NCBI GenBank assembly: GCA_029256565.1
Contig: JAQSXQ010000110.1
Coordinates: 1-6,487, forward strand
From: Mycobacterium sp.
GTDB lineage: Bacteria > Actinomycetota > Actinomycetes > Mycobacteriales > Mycobacteriaceae
Length of the DNA: 6,487 nucleotides
Reading direction: 5' to 3'
A model generated the notes under the pieces. The model ran no database searches. It was not told where the DNA came from and was given only the letters and a program-made list of their open reading frames with translations. A program made the translations under genes and the position numbers. This document shows positions 1 to 5,261 of the stretch, in pieces; the stretch's first letter is position 1; every line of letters starts with the position of its first letter.

Positions 1-86
1 AGCTTGGCGGCCTGCAGGGGCGTGTACAGATTGTCGCGGTCCACCTTCTCGGCGGCTTCGCGGTATGCCTTGCTCGTCTTGCTCAT
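1..86 (-). CDS. rplA: 50S ribosomal protein L1, N-terminal fragment (cut by window edge)
   Basis: The reverse strand reads ATG at 86-84 followed by 28 complete codons beginning MSKTSKAYREAAEKVDRDNL, which matches the usual N-terminus of actinobacterial L1. The rest of the gene lies outside the window, so this is an edge truncation and not a broken gene. L1 binds the L1 stalk of 23S rRNA and helps release deacylated tRNA. In E. coli it also represses translation of the L11-L1 mRNA; whether that happens here is not shown. The gene follows rplK in the same direction after an unusually long 185-base spacer holding strong secondary structure. Only a weak ribosome binding site (GGAC about 5 bases upstream) is visible. 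Identity rests on the N-terminus plus position directly after rplK. Confidence 0.93.
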   Translation of the reverse strand, partial: MSKTSKAYREAAEKVDRDNLYTPLQAAK

Positions 87-152
87 CGAATGTCCAATCG
101 GTTTTCGTTGGTTGTGGTTGGCGGGCCGGAGCTGGCCCTCCCACGACTTCTC

Positions 153-237
153 GGGTACTGCTGGTGTTGAGATTGCACGTAGGGCTGTGCGAGGCGGTGA
201 TTCACGACCCTCAGCGCAATCTCAACGGGGTACTGCT
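153..237 (-). repeat. Structured rplK-rplA spacer: long hairpin flanked by 10-base direct repeats
   Basis: Bases 166-176 (gttgagattgc) and 216-226 (gcaatctcaac) form a perfect 11-base inverted repeat. Inside it, 181-185 and 207-211, then 187-189 and 203-205, can extend the stem, giving a 61-base imperfect hairpin in the minus-strand mRNA. The structure is flanked by a direct repeat of gggtactgct at 153-162 and 228-237. No U-tract follows on the transcribed strand, so it is not a classical Rho-independent terminator. It may be a translational control element for rplA, a processing site, or a partial attenuator. The direct repeats also allow a small mobile-element scar, though that is weaker. 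The structure is read directly from the sequence; its role is inference. Confidence 0.6.
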
Positions 238-248
238 ACTACTTGACC

Positions 249-261
249 GACCCGATGGGTC
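249..261 (-). other. Small hairpin just after the rplK stop
   Basis: Bases 249-253 (gaccc) pair with 257-261 (gggtc) around a three-base loop. An alternative pairing is ttgacc (243-248) with ggtcaa (258-263). It begins 10 bases after the rplK stop codon on the transcribed strand. No U-run follows, so any effect is more likely on mRNA 3'-end stability than on termination. Confidence 0.35.
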
Positions 262-271
262 AATCCGCAAG

Positions 272-700
272 CTACTTGACCGTGATGCCCATGGACCGCG
301 CCGTGCCGGCGATGATCTTGGCAGCCTGGTCGATGTCGTTCGCGTTGAGATCTTCCTTCTTGGTCTCCGCGATCTCGCGCACCTGATCCCAGGTCACCGT
401 GGCGACCTTGGTCTTGTGCGGCTCGCCGGAGCCCTTCTGCACGCCGGCTGCCTTGAGCAGCAGCTTGGCGGCAGGCGGAGTCTTCAGCGTGAACGTGAAG
501 GTGCGGTCCTCGTAGACGGTGATCTCCACGGGGATGACGTTGCCGCGCTGCGACTCGGTCGCCGCGTTGTACGCCTTGCAGAACTCCATGATGTTGACGC
601 CGTGCTGGCCGAGCGCGGGACCAACGGGCGGTGCGGGGTTGGCCGCACCGGCCTGGATCTGCAGCTTGATCAGCCCAGTGACCTTCTTCTTCTTGGGCAT
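272..700 (-). CDS. rplK: 50S ribosomal protein L11
   Basis: The 142-residue product has the full length usual for bacterial L11. It starts MPKKKKVTGLIKLQIQAGAA and carries the proline-rich loop PAPPVGPALGQ at residues 22-32, the segment next to the thiostrepton site and the 23S GTPase-associated RNA. The C-terminal RNA-binding domain is complete, with the hydrophobic KIIAGTARSMGI stretch near residues 128-139. L11 forms the base of the L7/L12 stalk and contributes to factor-dependent GTP hydrolysis and to RelA-type stringent signalling. The ATG start (700-698) is preceded by GAAGGA about 10 bases upstream within a purine-rich leader. It follows nusG by 53 bases and precedes rplA, the standard secE-nusG-rplK-rplA order. 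Assignment is secure. Confidence 0.98.
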   Translation of the reverse strand: MPKKKKVTGLIKLQIQAGAANPAPPVGPALGQHGVNIMEFCKAYNAATESQRGNVIPVEITVYEDRTFTFTLKTPPAAKLLLKAAGVQKGSGEPHKTKVATVTWDQVREIAETKKEDLNANDIDQAAKIIAGTARSMGITVK

Positions 701-753
701 GCTGTGGTGTTCCTTCTCTTCTTCTGGGGTCTTCTCTTGGGGCCGGGCGCCGG

Positions 754-1599
754 TTAGATCTTGGCGACCTGGGTGAACGTCAGCTCGACGGGTGTCTCAC
801 GACCGAAGATCGACACCAGCACCTTGAGCTTCTGCTGCTCGGCGTTGACCTCGCTGATCGAGGCGGGCAGCGTCGCGAACGGGCCGTCCATGACGGTGAC
901 CGACTCGCCGACCTCGAAGTCGACGAGGATCTCGGGACGCTCGAGCGTCGCCTCGGACGAGGCGGCTGCGGACGTCGACGCGGCCTTGCCGGGCTTCTTC
1001 GCCGCGGCAGGGGGCAGCAGGAACTTCACGACGTCGTCGAGCGACAGCGGTGAGGGCTTCGAGGTGGCGCCGACGAAGCCGGTCACACCCGGGGTGTTGC
1101 GCACCGCGGACCAGGACTCGTCTGTCAGCTCCATGCGCACCAGGATGTAGCCGGGCAGCACCTTGCGATTGACCTGCTTGCGCTGGCCGTTCTTGATCTC
1201 GGTGACCTCTTCGGTCGGGACCTCGACCTGGAAGATGTAGTCACCGACGTCCAGGTTCTGCACGCGGGTCTCGAGGTTGGCCTTCACCTTGTTCTCGTAA
1301 CCGGCGTAGGAGTGGATCACGTACCAGTTGCCGGGGCGCCTGCGCAGGTCCTTCTTGAGGGTGACGGCGGGATCCTCGTCCTCGTCGACCTCGTCCTCCG
1401 CAGCGGCCGCGGGCTCGTCGTCCGAGGCAGGCTCGTCGACGACCTCGGCCGGCACCTCGTCGGCAGCGCCTTCGACGGCCTCGACGGTCGACTGCTCCAG
1501 CGACTCGGCAGCCTCGTCGGCGATCACGGTCGCCGGGTCGGCGGACGCCACGCGCGCCTCGGACACACCCGCGGGTGTGTCCCCTTCGAAGCTCGTCAC
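754..1599 (-). CDS. nusG: Transcription termination/antitermination protein NusG, with long acidic N-terminal extension
   Basis: The product is 281 residues, against about 180 for E. coli NusG. The extra length is in two places. Residues 1-80 are a low-complexity acidic/alanine extension, densest in D and E near 59-76. Residues about 196-218 are an Ala/Ser/Lys linker between the two domains. The NGN domain spans about 88-195 (NWYVIHSYAGYENKVK; VPTEEVTEIKNGQRK; LPGYILVRM) and binds the RNA polymerase clamp helices. The KOW domain spans about 225-281 (FEVGESVTVMDGPFA to the C-terminus). NusG modulates pausing and can couple polymerase to Rho or ribosomal S10. The start is GTG at 1599-1597 with GAGAGGA about 9 bases upstream. 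Long acidic tails are common in actinobacterial NusG. It sits between secE (50-base gap) and rplK. Confidence 0.97.
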   Translation of the reverse strand: MTSFEGDTPAGVSEARVASADPATVIADEAAESLEQSTVEAVEGAADEVPAEVVDEPASDDEPAAAAEDEVDEDEDPAVTLKKDLRRRPGNWYVIHSYAGYENKVKANLETRVQNLDVGDYIFQVEVPTEEVTEIKNGQRKQVNRKVLPGYILVRMELTDESWSAVRNTPGVTGFVGATSKPSPLSLDDVVKFLLPPAAAKKPGKAASTSAAASSEATLERPEILVDFEVGESVTVMDGPFATLPASISEVNAEQQKLKVLVSIFGRETPVELTFTQVAKI

Positions 1600-1649
1600 T
1601 GTTGTCAGTCCTCTCTAAGTTTCTTCAGCTCATCACGCGGCCGGCTTGG

Positions 1650-2060
1650 TCAGCCGAACATCAGGCCGATGAGCCTGGCGAAGCCGGTGTCGACTCCGAA
1701 GATGAGCGCCACCATGAAGGCCAGGAAGACCAGCACGACGGTGGTGTAGCTGACCATCTGCTTGCGGTTCGGCCAGATCACCTTGCGGAGCTCGGCGACG
1801 ACCTGCTTCAGGTAGTTGAAGACGAACGCGATGGGGTTGCGCCCCGGGCCGTCCTTCTTCGTGGTCTTCGGCTTCTTGCCGTCACCGTTCTTGGTCGTGC
1901 CAGTCTCGGTGGCGGGCGTGGTGTCGCCGGTGACCTCGCGCCGCGTCCGCTTGCCGGTCGGCCGCTGCGGGGTCACCACGGCGGTCTTGCCGCTGTCAGC
2001 GTTGGCGGTCTCGTCGGTGCCGTCGCCTGCGGAGCCGGCACTGTCGCGCTCGTCGCTCAC
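1650..2060 (-). CDS. secE: Preprotein translocase subunit SecE
   Basis: The 136-residue protein has a disordered, Thr/Lys/Gly-rich N-terminal region (about residues 1-74) and then the conserved SecE core. The core has an amphipathic helix ending in the signature VAELRKVIWPNRKQ (88-101), followed by one membrane segment at about 104-124. SecE clamps SecY in the SecYEG channel and is essential for export. The single membrane span is the usual form outside enterobacteria. The start is GTG at 2060-2058, preceded by GAGGGAG about 6 bases upstream. A nearby ATG (2065-2063) is out of frame and meets a stop at once, so it is not the start. The gene lies 79 bases after tRNA-Trp and 50 bases before nusG. 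Confidence 0.96.
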   Translation of the reverse strand: MSDERDSAGSAGDGTDETANADSGKTAVVTPQRPTGKRTRREVTGDTTPATETGTTKNGDGKKPKTTKKDGPGRNPIAFVFNYLKQVVAELRKVIWPNRKQMVSYTTVVLVFLAFMVALIFGVDTGFARLIGLMFG

Positions 2061-2139
2061 CGCATGCTCCCTCTATTGGATTTCGTGTTCATCGGGTGGT
2101 CACCTTCCAGTGTCCACGCCTGTCGAGTATTCAATTGAG

Positions 2140-2212
<73 letters not shown>

Positions 2213-2215
2213 TCG

Positions 2216-2233
2216 CGGTTGGCAGGCCAACCG
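2216..2233. repeat. Perfect 18-base palindrome abutting the tRNA-Trp 5' end
   Basis: Bases 2216-2223 (cggttggc) and 2226-2233 (gccaaccg) are perfect inverted complements around a two-base centre. The element ends three bases before the mature 5' end of tRNA-Trp. In the precursor RNA it would form a stem-loop directly beside the RNase P cleavage site; on DNA it has the shape of a dimeric-regulator operator. A second stem, cggtcg (2271-2276) with cgaccg (2282-2287), lies further upstream in the same 141-base gap. The function is unknown. Confidence 0.5.
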
Positions 2234-2353
2234 GCGTCCGTGGTCTCACACAATTCGCGCGCTCCCCGATCGGTCGATACGCGACCGGCGGACAGCGCGC
2301 TGGATTGGGCTAAACCCCGAGGACCGAGTGTACATCGGCCCATCTACGACTTA

Positions 2354-2878
2354 CTAATCCGCTTTCGGCGCGCTCACGGCCGCGGTGCGGATGACCTGGC
2401 CGGACTCCGCGTCCCACTTCATCGATACCGAGTTGTCGCCCTCGTGGCCCATCAGCGTCGTGAAGGCCTCCATGACCACCGTGCCGTCTTCCTCGGCGCA
2501 CACGTTGCGGGTCACCACGATGTCGGCGCCGAACCGCTCGTCGACCGACTCGATGTGCATCGTTCCGGTCAGCGCGTCGCCGACCTTGATCGGCCGGTGG
2601 AACAGGAACTTCTGGTCGACCTGAATGATCTGCAGCGTCTCCAGCCCGACGTCGACGTGCTGGAAGAAGTGGTTCTGAATCATGATCGCGAAGATCGAGG
2701 CGAACGTCAGCGGTGCAATCAGGGTGTCGTGGCCCAGGTCGGCTGCGGCGTCCTCGTCGATCGACGCCGGATCGTTCGCCTTGACGGCCTTGGCGTACTG
2801 GCGGACCTGCTCGCGACCCACGACGAACGTGTCGGGATAGCGCCACACCATCCCGCGGATGTCCTTCTTGAGAGCCAC
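2354..2878 (-). CDS. hadC: (3R)-hydroxyacyl-ACP dehydratase subunit HadC
   Basis: The 174-residue product is a hotdog-fold protein of the MaoC N-terminal-like type. It begins MALKKDIRGMVWRYPDTFVV and contains LIAPLTFASIFA (53-64), VDVGLETLQIIQVDQKF (75-91) and SVDERFGADIVVTRN (111-125), closely following M. tuberculosis HadC as I remember it. HadC is the non-catalytic partner of HadB. The HadBC complex dehydrates long 3-hydroxyacyl-AcpM intermediates in late FAS-II meromycolate elongation. The protein lacks the Asp/His hydratase dyad, as expected for this subunit. It runs about 8 residues past the M. tuberculosis C-terminus. Position 85 is Ile, and position 157 is Ala where M. tuberculosis has Lys. 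The start is GTG (2878-2876), only 3 bases after the hadB stop, implying translational coupling. The TAG stop is followed at once by an in-frame TAA. Confidence 0.96.
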   Translation of the reverse strand: MALKKDIRGMVWRYPDTFVVGREQVRQYAKAVKANDPASIDEDAAADLGHDTLIAPLTFASIFAIMIQNHFFQHVDVGLETLQIIQVDQKFLFHRPIKVGDALTGTMHIESVDERFGADIVVTRNVCAEEDGTVVMEAFTTLMGHEGDNSVSMKWDAESGQVIRTAAVSAPKAD

Positions 2879-2881
2879 TAC

Positions 2882-3310
2882 TTACGCCAGCTTCGCCGTG
2901 GCCACCGCGCGACCGAAGATCTTCTTTCCACCGGTGGTGGCGGAGATGGCGATCGCGATCGACTTCGACTCCGGGTCGACGGACTTCACCCGGCCGTTGA
3001 ACACGATTTCGGCGCCGACACCGTCGTTCGGCACCGGGACGACGGCCGTGAAGCGGACGTTGTACTCGGTGACCGCGGCGGGGTCTCCGACCCACGAGGT
3101 GACGTAGCCGCCACCGAGGCCCATGGTGAGCATGCCGTGGGCGATCGCCGTGTCGAGGCCGACCTGCTTGGCGATCTCGTCGTCCCAGTGGATGGGGTTC
3201 AGGTCGCCGGACACGCCCGCGTAGTTCACCAGGTCCCCACGGGTCAGGGGGATCACCCTCTCGGGCAGCTGGTCGCCCACCTTCACAGACTCGAACTCAC
3301 GCAGCGCCAT
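2882..3310 (-). CDS. hadB: (3R)-hydroxyacyl-ACP dehydratase catalytic subunit HadB
   Basis: The 142-residue product has the length of M. tuberculosis HadB. It shows the catalytic hydratase-2 motif AGVSGDLNPIHWDD at residues 31-44, with the predicted catalytic pair Asp36 and His41. AIAHGMLTMGLGGGYVTSWVGD (about 60-81) and the C-terminal FGRAVATAKLA are also typical. HadB supplies the active site of both the HadAB and HadBC heterodimers, which convert 3-hydroxyacyl-ACP to trans-2-enoyl-ACP during mycolate chain elongation in the cytoplasm. I chose the ATG at 3310-3308 because it gives the family N-terminus MALREFESVKVGDQ and has GAGGG 8 bases upstream. The longer frame, from a GTG at 3337, adds nine residues that are unlike the family and lie inside hadA. 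The gene overlaps hadA by 14 bases and precedes hadC by 3. Confidence 0.98.
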   Translation of the reverse strand: MALREFESVKVGDQLPERVIPLTRGDLVNYAGVSGDLNPIHWDDEIAKQVGLDTAIAHGMLTMGLGGGYVTSWVGDPAAVTEYNVRFTAVVPVPNDGVGAEIVFNGRVKSVDPESKSIAIAISATTGGKKIFGRAVATAKLA

Positions 3311-3776
3311 CGTCGAAACCCTCTTCTCCCGTTTCACCAGAACGACCCGCGAGGGTCGTATAAGACTCCTGCACGGCGTCTCCCGCCTCGTTCGTGATGA
3401 CGCACTTCAACACGATGAGGTCCGTGCCGTGCGCCTCCCGAACGGCGTGCACGGAGACGTCGCAGTACAACTTGTCGCCTGCATGGATCGGCCGCAGGAA
3501 CTTGAACTCCTGGTCGACCTGGACGATCTTGGCGTCCTTGATCCCCACGTTGGCGTCAGCGAAGAACGCCGTCTGCGCCGTGTAGCCGAAGACCGAGATG
3601 AAGGTCAGCGGCGCCGGGATCGCGCTGTAGCCGAGTTCGGCCGCAGCGGCGTCATCGTGAAACGCAGGGTCGTCGTTCTTGACCGCGATCGCGTACTCGC
3701 GAACCTTCTCGCGCCCCACCTCGTAGTGATCGGGGTAGCGGAAGTGCTTCCCGACGATGCTCGAAGACAAAGCCAC
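3297..3776 (-). CDS. hadA: (3R)-hydroxyacyl-ACP dehydratase subunit HadA
   Basis: The 159-residue hotdog-fold protein begins MALSSSIVGKHFRYPDHYEV and has APLTFISVFGY (55-65), AKIVQVDQEFKFLRPIHAGDKLYCDV (about 82-107) and a C-terminal TTLAGRSGE stretch, matching M. tuberculosis HadA along its length. It is the substrate-binding partner of HadB, and HadAB acts early in FAS-II elongation. It lacks the Asp/His dyad, as expected. Residue 61 is Ser. In M. tuberculosis this position is Cys61, the residue I recall as the covalent target of activated thiacetazone and isoxyl. The start is GTG (3776-3774) with only a weak ribosome binding site (TAGG about 10 bases upstream). It lies 51 bases after rpmG beyond a strong hairpin, and its 3' end overlaps hadB by 14 bases. 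Confidence 0.97.
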   Translation of the reverse strand: MALSSSIVGKHFRYPDHYEVGREKVREYAIAVKNDDPAFHDDAAAAELGYSAIPAPLTFISVFGYTAQTAFFADANVGIKDAKIVQVDQEFKFLRPIHAGDKLYCDVSVHAVREAHGTDLIVLKCVITNEAGDAVQESYTTLAGRSGETGEEGFDDGAA

Positions 3777-3793
3777 AGTTAGTGAACCTAACC

Positions 3794-3826
3794 GGTCAGA
3801 CCCTGGGCTTGGCCCACGGGTCGACC
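3794..3826 (-). other. GC-rich hairpin between rpmG and hadA
   Basis: Three nested stems can form: 3794-3797 with 3823-3826, 3799-3803 with 3818-3822, and 3804-3808 with 3812-3816. That gives about 14 pairs with two single-base bulges and a three-base loop. It starts one base after the rpmG stop codon on the transcribed strand. The sequence after it (GGTTAGGTTC) has no U-run, so it is probably a leaky terminator, an mRNA stabiliser or a processing site that lowers hadABC relative to rpmG. The hairpin is seen directly; the effect is inferred. Confidence 0.5.
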
Positions 3827-3827
3827 G

Positions 3828-3995
3828 TCAGCGCGATTCCTTGTGCGGCTGGTGATGGCCGCAGTTCGGGCAGAACTTCTTGATCTCGAGCCGGTCGGGG
3901 TCATTCCGACGGTTCTTCTTGGTGATGTAGTTACGGTGCTTGCACACCTCGCAGGCCAAGGTGATCTTGGGCCGTACGTCGGTACTCGACGCCAC
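3828..3995 (-). CDS. rpmG: 50S ribosomal protein L33, zinc-ribbon (C+) form
   Basis: The minus strand encodes a 55-residue protein beginning MASSTDVRPKITLACEVCKH, with the L33 features CEVCKHRNYITKKNRRNDPDRL (15-36) and KFCPNCGHH (40-48). The two CXXC pairs (Cys15/Cys18 and Cys42/Cys45) would bind one zinc ion, so this is the C+ paralogue type rather than the cysteine-free form induced under zinc limitation. L33 sits near the ribosomal E site. The start is GTG at 3995-3993 with AAAGAGG 7 bases upstream. It lies 46 bases after tRNA-Met and 51 before hadA, in the same direction, matching the rpmG2-hadA arrangement I recall from M. tuberculosis. Confidence 0.96.
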   Translation of the reverse strand: MASSTDVRPKITLACEVCKHRNYITKKNRRNDPDRLEIKKFCPNCGHHQPHKESR

Positions 3996-4041
3996 GTCAG
4001 TGCCTCTTTCAATGTCATTAGTGGTGCGTTGTCACTACTTG

Positions 4042-4115
4042 TAGCGGTGGGGGGACTCGATCCCCCGACCTCACGATTATGAGTCGTGCGCTCTAACCAG
4101 CTGAGCTACACCGCC
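4042..4115 (-). tRNA. tRNA-Met (anticodon CAT), elongator type
   Basis: The reverse strand forms a 74-base cloverleaf. GGCGGTG (4115-4109) pairs with the 3' acceptor strand at 4049-4043, including a terminal G-U pair, and the discriminator is A (4042). The anticodon CAT lies at 4081-4079 within CTCATAA. The T-arm is five G-C pairs around ATCGAGT, so position 54 is A rather than T. The paired first position and lack of the initiator C1xA72 mismatch point to an elongator Met tRNA; CAT could also be read by TilS-modified Ile tRNA, but the context and body fit Met better. CCA is not encoded. Confidence 0.93.
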
Positions 4116-4164
4116 ATGCCAGGCCGACTGACCAGCCAAGCTCCGCTCGCCCGGTGTCCCGCCG

Positions 4165-4237
4165 AGCCCCCTAACGGAATCGAACCGTTGACCTTTTCCT
4201 TACCATGGAAACGCTCTACCGACTGAGCTAAGGGGGC
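4165..4237 (-). tRNA. tRNA-Thr (anticodon GGT)
   Basis: The reverse strand folds as a 73-base cloverleaf with acceptor GCCCCCT (4237-4231) pairing with AGGGGGC (4172-4166) and discriminator T (4165). The anticodon stem TTTCC/GGAAA encloses ATGGTAA, giving anticodon GGT at 4204-4202. The T-arm is AACGG-TTCGATT-CCGTT. CCA is not encoded. It is first in the leftward tRNA-Thr, tRNA-Met, rpmG array and lies 49 bases before tRNA-Met. Confidence 0.97.
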
Positions 4238-4280
4238 ATGACCTACGGCGTGGATCGAGTCCATGTCGAGGGCCTTAAAG

Positions 4281-4310
4281 AGGGTACAGTCTCGCCGATT
4301 CGCTCGCCAA
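4281..4310 (-). promoter_or_regulatory. Candidate promoter of the tRNA-Thr/tRNA-Met/rpmG-had array
   Basis: On the minus strand, TTGGCG (4310-4305) and TACCCT (4286-4281) are separated by 18 bases. They match the actinobacterial housekeeping TTGACA and TANNNT boxes at four of six positions and at all three fixed positions. The predicted start near 4274 would give a leader of about 37 bases before tRNA-Thr. It is assigned by pattern only. Confidence 0.45.
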
Positions 4311-4392
4311 ACCGCGGATCGTTAGCCCACCTCGCGGCGGTGCCGAAGACTTCAACACCGAACACCCCGCCGGAGTTCCCGACGCTCGGCAA

Positions 4393-4398
4393 TAGTCT
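4393..4398 (+). promoter_or_regulatory. Candidate -10 box of the MBL-fold gene, leaderless geometry
   Basis: TAGTCT fits TANNNT and ends seven bases before the A of the ATG at 4405, so a usual start site would coincide with the first base of the gene. No Shine-Dalgarno sequence is present, and no convincing -35 box is seen. This spacing is typical of leaderless transcripts in Mycobacteriales. Confidence 0.5.
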
Positions 4399-4404
4399 GT
4401 CGGC

Positions 4405-5160
4405 ATGGCGAATCCAGGGGTCCCGAGTCCCGCCGGCTCTACACCGAACGAGGACGACCGGCTGTACTTCCGGCAGCTGCTGTCCGGACGCGACTTCGCG
4501 GCCGGCGACATGATCGCCCAGCAGATGCGCAACTTCTCCTACCTCATCGGCGACCGCGACACCGGCGAGTGCCTCGTGGTCGATCCGGCCTACGCGGCCA
4601 ACGAGCTGGCCGACGTCGCCGAGAACGACGGGATGCGACTGTCCGGCGTCCTGGTCACCCATCACCACCCCGACCACGTCGGCGGATCGATGATGGGCTT
4701 CGAGCTGAAGGGCCTGGCCGAACTCCTGGAACGCGTCGAGCTGCCGGTCCACGTCAACACCCACGAGGCGGACTGGGTCTCGCGCATCACCGGCATCCCG
4801 CTCGGAGACCTCACCGCTCACGAACACGGCGACAAGGTGGCCATCGGCGACGTCGAGATCGAACTGCTGCACACCCCCGGCCACACGCCCGGCAGCCAGT
4901 GCTTCCTGCTCGACGGAAGGCTCATCGCGGGCGACACCCTGTTCCTCGAGGGCTGCGGCCGCACCGACTTCCCCGGCGGCAACGTCGACGACATGTTCCG
5001 GAGCCTTCAGGCGCTGGCCAAGCTGCCGGGCGACCCGACCGTGTTCCCCGGCCACTGGTATTCGGCCGAGCCGAGCGCCGCACTGTCCGACGTGCGGCAG
5101 ACGAACTACGTCTACCGGGCCACCGACCTCGACCAATGGCGAACCGTGATGGGCGCCTGA
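4405..5160 (+). CDS. MBL-fold metallo-hydrolase, glyoxalase-II-like (Rv0634c type)
   Basis: The 251-residue protein has the full metallo-beta-lactamase metal set. THHHPDH at 85-91 supplies His86, His88, Asp90 and His91; TPGH supplies His160; AGD supplies Asp177; PGH supplies His217. The motif GCGRTDFPGG (183-192) is shared with glyoxalase-II-like and persulfide-dioxygenase-like members. It follows the M. tuberculosis Rv0634c protein, annotated as a possible glyoxalase II, nearly end to end as I recall it. The likely role is hydrolysis of a thioester formed on mycothiol or a related thiol, in the cytoplasm; the true substrate is unknown. The first 17 residues are proline-rich and extend beyond the Rv0634c start. 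There is no upstream Shine-Dalgarno, and a -10 box is placed for a leaderless transcript. It is divergent from the tRNA array. Confidence 0.93.
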   Translation: MANPGVPSPAGSTPNEDDRLYFRQLLSGRDFAAGDMIAQQMRNFSYLIGDRDTGECLVVDPAYAANELADVAENDGMRLSGVLVTHHHPDHVGGSMMGFELKGLAELLERVELPVHVNTHEADWVSRITGIPLGDLTAHEHGDKVAIGDVEIELLHTPGHTPGSQCFLLDGRLIAGDTLFLEGCGRTDFPGGNVDDMFRSLQALAKLPGDPTVFPGHWYSAEPSAALSDVRQTNYVYRATDLDQWRTVMGA

Positions 5161-5208
5161 CGCCTGGTTTCGGCCCGCTCGTGAATGGCCGCGCATCGGA
5201 CCCTGCGC

Positions 5209-5241
5209 TAGTGTCCCGATTCGCAGCGTCTTGACAGACGC
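5209..5241 (+). promoter_or_regulatory. Candidate promoter and 5' UTR stem-loop of the proline-rich protein gene
   Basis: TAGTGT (5209-5214) fits TANNNT and would start transcription near 5221, leaving a leader of about 41 bases. Within that leader gcgtct (5226-5231) and agacgc (5236-5241) form a perfect six-base stem with a TGAC loop, five bases before the GGGGAGGA ribosome binding site (5246-5253). The stem could be an operator or an RNA structure affecting initiation. No -35 box is evident. Confidence 0.4.
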
Positions 5242-5261
5242 GTGACGGGGAGGACCCTGCG

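Noticed and set aside
65..757. A 230-codon plus-strand frame opposite rplK
   Set aside because: Antisense to L11, low complexity in Leu/Arg/Gly, no recognisable domain.
2327..2332. Minus-strand TACACT downstream of hadC as a tRNA-Trp promoter
   Set aside because: It fits TANNNT but has no -35 match, and would give a leader of over 100 bases; too weak to list.
3335..3337. Upstream GTG start for hadB adding nine residues
   Set aside because: The added residues are unlike the family N-terminus, while the ATG at 3310 has a good ribosome binding site and gives the expected length.
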